From Blastocladiella britannica (Eukaryota; Blastocladiomycota; Blastocladiomycetes; Blastocladiales; Blastocladiaceae), in NCBI GenBank assembly GCA_025349905.2, contig MU625092.1, positions 1-12,016 of the forward strand: a stretch of DNA of 12,016 bases. The letters are read 5' to 3'. A program made the translations under genes and the position numbers. The notes under the pieces are model-generated. The model was not told the DNA's origin. It searched no databases and saw only the letters and a program-made list of their open reading frames with translations. Positions 8,901 to 12,016 of this stretch are shown here, in pieces (the stretch's first letter is position 1; the number at the start of each line of letters is the position of its first letter).

Positions 8901-9250
8901 CCCGATGTGGCCGTGTGCTTGATGGATGTGAGTATGCCGCTCATGGACGGGCTCGACGGTACGCCATTCATATTTTCTGGTTGTGTATTATATTGACCAT
9001 TCGAGTTATAGCAACCCGCGCGATCCTGGGAAATGCGGCACGGCAAGGACGAGGACATCTCAACGGACTGCCGTACATTAGCGCCATGACCGCGTCGGCG
9101 TTTGTGGAGGAGAGGACCACGTGCTTTGCGGCCGGAATGCACGATTTTGTCGCCAAGCCCGCTCGTCGCCAAGACTTGGAGGCGGTCATGTCCCGCTATA
9201 GAGTGTGGCGACAGGGCCAGTTGTTAATGCAAGATTCGTTGGAGGAGTGA
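5982..9250 (+). CDS. Ethylene-receptor-like hybrid histidine kinase
   Basis: Six exons (5982..6109, 6180..6275, 6338..6409, 6486..7366, 7438..8958, 9012..9250) give 978 residues. Residues 23-115 match the plant/cyanobacterial ethylene-binding domain: D31 and ADAAIAFAYVAIP in helix 1, then LCGITHF with C75 and H79, equivalent to the Cu(I) ligands C65 and H69 of ETR1, then KVLTAVVS and SHLIPSAL. A GAF domain (about 163-342) and a short coiled coil follow. HisKA has H383 in FLATISHELRTPLNAI. HATPase has N box N498/N502, G1 D566-G568-G570, F box LLFEKF and G2 GTGLGL (596-601). A degenerate receiver-like segment (651-769) and a Pro/Ser linker come next. The true receiver has D843/D844, phospho-acceptor D889 and K948. 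All phosphorelay residues are present. The N-terminal Cys pair linking ETR1 dimers is absent, and the helix 1-2 loop is four residues longer. It is probably membrane-bound and probably signals through an HPt protein; ethylene as ligand is inferred. Confidence 0.95.
6110..6179 (+). other. Kinase intron 1
   Basis: Donor GTACAT at 6110, acceptor CTGTAG at 6179, 70 bp, phase 2. It splits Cys codon 43 as TG|C. Splicing restores AIPCTLFYFARR, colinear with ETR1 helix 1 and the following loop. Confidence 0.9.
6276..6337 (+). other. Kinase intron 2, splitting the copper-ligand Cys codon
   Basis: Donor GTCCGT at 6276, acceptor CATACAG at 6337, 62 bp, phase 2. The codon of C75 is divided TG|C. A donor five bases downstream (GTATTT) would shift the frame and destroy the motif, so the GTCCGT site is chosen. 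Splicing yields ITLCGITHF. Confidence 0.92.
6410..6485 (+). other. Kinase intron 3
   Basis: Donor GTACGT at 6410, acceptor TTTTTAG at 6485, 76 bp, phase 2. Splicing gives FFKVLTAVVSVMTA, matching the start of helix 3 of ethylene receptors. Confidence 0.92.
7367..7437 (+). other. Kinase intron 4 (HisKA domain)
   Basis: Donor GTGCGT at 7367, acceptor CCACAG at 7437, 71 bp, phase 1. It lies just downstream of the phospho-acceptor His and restores LRTPLNAIIGLVDLL. Confidence 0.94.
8959..9011 (+). other. Kinase intron 5 (receiver domain)
   Basis: Donor GTACGC at 8959, acceptor GTTATAG at 9011, 53 bp, phase 1; the shortest intron of the window. Splicing restores MPLMDGLDATRAIL, the canonical receiver sequence after the phospho-acceptor Asp, and continues to K948. 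Confidence 0.93.
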
Positions 9251-9972
9251 TCCGTGGGAATTGGGATTGATCATGCCTTGGCGAGGAATAGAGTTAAAGT
9301 TGATACATAACTAAACCTGCACTGCTGCACACTGAACAGAGTTTCGGATGCAGAATTCTGAGATGGAAGTGATGTGGAACAAAACGTCCGTTTTATCGCC
9401 AACGGAATTCTTCAGTCCTTGTTTTTCCAGCACCACTCTCCGATCCCTGGCTTTCCATTGGCCAAACCAAGCTGTTTTTCTCATTGCTTTTTCTTGCTGG
9501 AATTCCACGAGCATTATCACAGTCCGATCATGCTACCGGAATTCCGAGCTGTCATTCCACGACTGACTGCATTTGAAAACCGACAGTGTACTAAACGATA
9601 TGCACGGTTGCCAAAGGCGGATCGGCAATCAAGGGAACTTTCCTTGGTCGTCAAATCTCTATTCGAAAGAAAAAAAACGATGAGCCAATTTAATGATCGT
9701 GCGGCAAATGTACCGAATGGTATGGTATCTCGAGAAATGAAATCATGTTCAGGGTGTGTGAATAAAGGTTCAAAAGCGAGGATCCGGGAAATGGAAACAT
9801 ATAAACCCAAATATCGAGCCGGATAGTCAGGAAGAAACTTTGCGACACCTCAACTCTGTTCTGTGCGCAGCCGTGTAAGAAACGAAATAAGAACAGAACA
9901 TCACAAGGACAACGAACTTCTCCTTTATCCAACGATTCCGTCCTCGGCTTCGCCCCCACACCCAAGGACAAG

Positions 9973-10227
9973 ATGTCCTTCAAGGACTGCTCGGATATGT
10001 GCCATCGTTTTTTCGACTCTTTTCATTTCTCTCGGTGTTTGGTTTTATTTGCCTCGATTCTTGTTTTTGTTATGCTCACCATTGTTGAATGTAGTTTTGA
10101 TTCCCCGCAAAAAAAGTCAAGTACCGGCATTGATTGCACCCAAGCGACCCGGAATGTCGGAATCTTTCCACTCGACTCGGAATTCCGTAATTATTGTCCA
10201 AGAACCCCTTTTTGTTTTTTCCCCTGA
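9973..10227 (+). CDS. Doubtful small ORF, possible membrane or secreted peptide
   Basis: This 84-codon frame starts at an ATG in good context (ACAAGATGTCC). It encodes a hydrophobic stretch (CLVLFASILVFVMLTIVEC) after a short N-terminus, followed by a Cys-containing tail with about five further Cys residues overall. That pattern resembles a signal anchor or a small secreted protein. Against it: I know no family, its third positions are mixed rather than G/C-rich as in neighbours, and T-rich DNA readily yields hydrophobic frames. It may simply be promoter or leader DNA of the DOMON gene. Confidence 0.15.
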   Translation: MSFKDCSDMCHRFFDSFHFSRCLVLFASILVFVMLTIVECSFDSPQKKSSTGIDCTQATRNVGIFPLDSEFRNYCPRTPFCFFP

Positions 10228-10260
10228 GTCATAAACTCAGTTAAGCTCTCTATTTGAGAG
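10224..10260. repeat. Two adjacent short inverted repeats upstream of the DOMON gene
   Basis: CTGAGT-cataa-ACTCAG (10224-10240) is followed five bases later by CTCTC-tattt-GAGAG (10246-10260). Both have five-base spacers. They lie 49-85 bp upstream of the first DOMON ATG. They could be operator-like or leader hairpins; the stems are short, so chance is possible. Confidence 0.4.
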
Positions 10261-10308
10261 TTCACATGTGTTCATTGAGCAGCCGTGTGCCTTCCGCTCA
10301 CCTCCGCT

Positions 10309-11585
10309 ATGCTTACAAGATTCAGAAAATTACAACAAATGAAATCGCACTTTTACTTGGCTCTATGGGCGGCGTTTACCTTGCTGGCCTCGGCCGGCCC
10401 GCTCCAGTGCTTTGACAATAACAAGCTTTGTTACCAGGCATCGCGCACGTCGGCCACTGCCTCCACCGCCGACCTCATGGTTTCGACCACCCTCGAGCAG
10501 GGCTGGATTGGTGTTGGGTTCGTATTCTCAAAAGTGTCAGCTCAGTTCGCGTTTGGCTGACATGAGCAAAAATCAATCAAAAAAATTCAAGATTTGGACG
10601 AGGAATGCGCGATGCCGACATTCTCATGCTGTGGCGCAATGAAGTCTCGGGCGAATGGATCCTGTCGCGACGGCTGTCCACCAAGTCGGGTCTCCCGCCA
10701 GCGGCACCAGTGCAAAACGCAGTGATAGTCAATTCCACCACGTCCGCCAACAGCCAGGGGTTCTACAACGTTCTGGTGCGGCGGCCGATCGCCGCATCAT
10801 CGACCACGACCGCGGGCGACACGGCGCTGACGGGCAGTGCCCAAGAAATGTCGTGGGCCGCGTACGCGGGCCCGACGACCGCCACCAACCTGCAGCAGCA
10901 CGACGCGCAAGGATCGTTCACGTACAATTCGCTCGACACGACGACGTTGGTGACGTGGGACGCGACCGGAAACGGGTACCCGACGGGCGGGTCGTCCGAG
11001 TCGGTGCGGCCCACTGCGTTGCTGGTGCACGCGGTGTGCATGGGCCTGACCTGGTCGGTGCTGAGTTTCACCAGCTCGTTCACGGCCCGGTACCTCAAGC
11101 ACCGGATCGGCGCCGCGTGGTTCGTGGTCCACCGGGGGATGGCCGTGGCGATCCTGGTGCTGACGGTCGCCGGGTTTGCGCTGGTCGTCGGCACCAACGG
11201 CGGCGAGTACTTTGCGTCGCTGCACGCGCTGATTGGGTTGGGCGTGGTTCTGGCCATGTTTGTGCAGATCGGGCTCGGAATCTACATTGACAAGATGTTC
11301 GACCCGAACCGCAAGTCCGTTCCGATGCACGACAAGGTCCACTGGTGGTTCGGGTACACGTTGCTGGCGGCGGGGGCCCTCAATGTGCTGCTGGGCCACT
11401 ACAAGTATGGGTCGAGCAAGGCATGGATCTATGCCAACGTTGCTGTGGTTGCGGCCGCGGTGGTGGCGTTTGTGGTTGGCGAGAGCAAGCTCGGGCAGAG
11501 CCATGACCATCACGAGGTGTTGCACGAGGAGAATACGGGGGCGTCGTCATCGTCGGCGACGGGACCTGGTGTGGAAATGTCGTAA
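10309..11585 (+). CDS. DOMON plus cytochrome b561 transmembrane haem protein
   Basis: Exons 10309..10517 and 10592..11585 give 400 residues; a second in-frame ATG at 10339 would give 390 and directly begins a signal peptide (MKSHFYLALWAAFTLLASA). After cleavage comes a DOMON domain with GWIGVGFGRGMRDADILMLW at the splice junction. QQHDAQGSF (His codon 10899-10901) resembles the haem-ligand His region of cellobiose-dehydrogenase-type cytochromes. Then come about five hydrophobic helices forming a b561 core. The four His expected to bind two b haems appear in LLVHAV, FVVHRG, ASLHAL and DKVHWW. The tail is His/Ser-rich and cytosolic. Such proteins move electrons across plasma or vesicle membranes, for example from ascorbate-type donors to ferric iron; the donor and acceptor here are unknown. 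It ends 37 bp from the stop of the convergent Gtr1 gene. Family assignment is firm; function is inferred. Confidence 0.92.
10518..10591 (+). other. Intron in DOMON-b561 gene
   Basis: Donor GTTCGT at 10518, possible branch site CTGAC near 10557, acceptor TTCAAG at 10591 after an A-rich stretch, 74 bp, phase 2. Splicing restores GWIGVGFGRGMRDADIL. Other donor/acceptor pairs tried break either the frame or the DOMON signature. Confidence 0.88.
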
Positions 11586-11622
11586 ACAAAAACACCAATC
11601 CATTCAGTTCCAATGTACAGTT

Positions 11623-12016
11623 TCAACTCATTTCCAGTGCTTCAAAGTGTCGCCGCGCACTGGCAATGTTGGAGAGTGCCGCGCGCGATTCTGTATTCAT
11701 ACAAGTCAGTCGGGTCCCAAAGCAAAAAAGATGGAAAAACGAACGAATCGTCGGATCAGACACAATCATCATGACGAACGTGTTGGCGGTCAGCTTGTCC
11801 AGGTACACCGAAAACCCCTTGTGTCGGACCTCGAGCGCCGAAAACTGGGCCTGCGATTTTGCACACGCAAGCTTGAACTGCTTGATGATGTTGGAAATCT
11901 TTTCAAATCGATGGCTGTCCAGCTGAGTCTCGGGAGCGAACCGCGACACGTGCGAAATGACCAAAAACGTGGTCTTTTCAAACAGGATCAGCTCGTCGGC
12001 ATCGCATGCGGCGCAG
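11623..12016 (-). CDS. GTR1: RagA/Gtr1 small GTPase, C-terminal part (5' partial)
   Basis: On the minus strand, exons 12016..11745 (continuing beyond the right edge) and 11690..11623 encode the last ~112 residues. The sequence matches the C-terminal roadblock-like domain of RagA/Gtr1: DADELILFEKTTFLVISH, SHRFEKISNIIKQFKLAC, the NTFVMMIVSDPTI strand and, after splicing, ARRHFEALE. In the cell Gtr1 pairs with Gtr2 on the vacuole or lysosome to signal amino-acid supply to TORC1; this domain makes the dimer and binds the Ego/Ragulator scaffold. The GTP-binding domain lies outside the window. The RagA/Gtr1 type is favoured over RagC/Gtr2 by the HRFEKISNIIKQFK block. The tail stops soon after FEALE, shorter than in animal RagA. 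Confidence 0.93.
   Translation of the reverse strand, partial: CAACDADELILFEKTTFLVISHVSRFAPETQLDSHRFEKISNIIKQFKLACAKSQAQFSALEVRHKGFSVYLDKLTANTFVMMIVSDPTIRSFFHLFCFGTRLTCMNTESRAALSNIASARRHFEALEMS
11691..11744 (-). other. Intron in GTR1
   Basis: Minus-strand donor GTTCGT starting at 11744, acceptor ATACAG ending at 11691, 54 bp, phase 1. Its length is a multiple of three and it has no stop, so reading through would insert 18 residues. Splicing gives SDPTIQSRAALSNIASARRH, colinear with RagA. Confidence 0.88.

Larger units (their letters stand above)
9251..10308. other. Gene-poor interval between kinase and DOMON-b561 gene
   Basis: About 1.06 kb with lower GC and no recognisable protein family. 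It should hold the kinase 3' UTR and the promoter and leader of the DOMON gene. Several open frames exist (9374-9826 from a GTG; 9863-10234 from a GTG; 9973-10227 from an ATG). All lack the strong G/C third-position bias of the six real genes. The hexamer GAATTC occurs five times (9353, 9405, 9500, 9539, 10180), three of these inside GGAATTCC or CGGAATTCCG contexts. Two adjacent inverted repeats sit at 10224-10260. I see no tRNA, transposon ends or long repeats. Confidence 0.55.

Noticed and set aside
9765..9785. GGTTCAAAAGC resembling a tRNA B box
   Set aside because: It departs from GGTTCGANTCC and no A box, acceptor stem or cloverleaf can be drawn around it.
9374..9826. 150-codon open frame in the gene-poor interval
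   Set aside because: It begins at GTG, has no recognisable domain, lacks the G/C-rich third positions of nearby genes and has no splice partners I could find.
9863..10234. 123-codon open frame overlapping the interval
   Set aside because: Starts at GTG, overlaps the 84-codon ATG frame out of phase, shows no family and has a composition typical of non-coding T-rich DNA.

Overview
The window is nuclear DNA of a GC-rich eukaryote, most likely an early-diverging (zoosporic) fungus such as a blastocladiomycete or chytrid; that placement is inference. Genes are dense, third codon positions are mostly G or C, and ten short spliceosomal introns (53-92 bp) can be placed because protein families are restored across each junction. 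The domain order of Set2 (AWS-SET-postSET, LEDGF/TFIIS-N-like bundle, WW, SRI), a protoglobin of the fungal type, and a DOMON-cytochrome b561 protein all point to Fungi. An ethylene-receptor-type hybrid kinase argues against Ascomycota and Basidiomycota, but such homologues are known from early-diverging fungi.

Layout, left to right: (1) 1-2698 (+), Set2-type H3K36 methyltransferase, 5' end outside the window. (2) 3194-4037 (+), protoglobin-domain protein, one intron. (3) 4117-5769 (-), ALDH3-class fatty-aldehyde dehydrogenase, one intron, tail-to-tail with gene 2. (4) 5982-9250 (+), ethylene-receptor-like hybrid histidine kinase of 978 residues in six exons, head-to-head with gene 3 across a 212-bp shared promoter region. 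(5) A gene-poor, lower-GC stretch 9251-10308. (6) 10309-11585 (+), secreted/membrane DOMON plus cytochrome b561 protein, one intron. (7) 11623-12016 (-), C-terminal end of a RagA/Gtr1 GTPase, running off the right edge.

The highlight is gene 4. Once its introns are removed it has the ethylene-binding transmembrane domain with the copper-ligand Cys and His (C75, H79) and the conserved Asp (D31), then GAF, HisKA, HATPase, an apparently degenerate receiver and a canonical receiver. The codon of the copper-ligand Cys is itself split by an intron, so unspliced six-frame translation hides the motif. Nearby genes encode a likely haem gas-binding globin and a haem b561 redox protein. Whether this is more than coincidence cannot be told from sequence. 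A second window-wide signal is an unusual 5' splice-site pattern, GTNCGY, in seven of ten introns.
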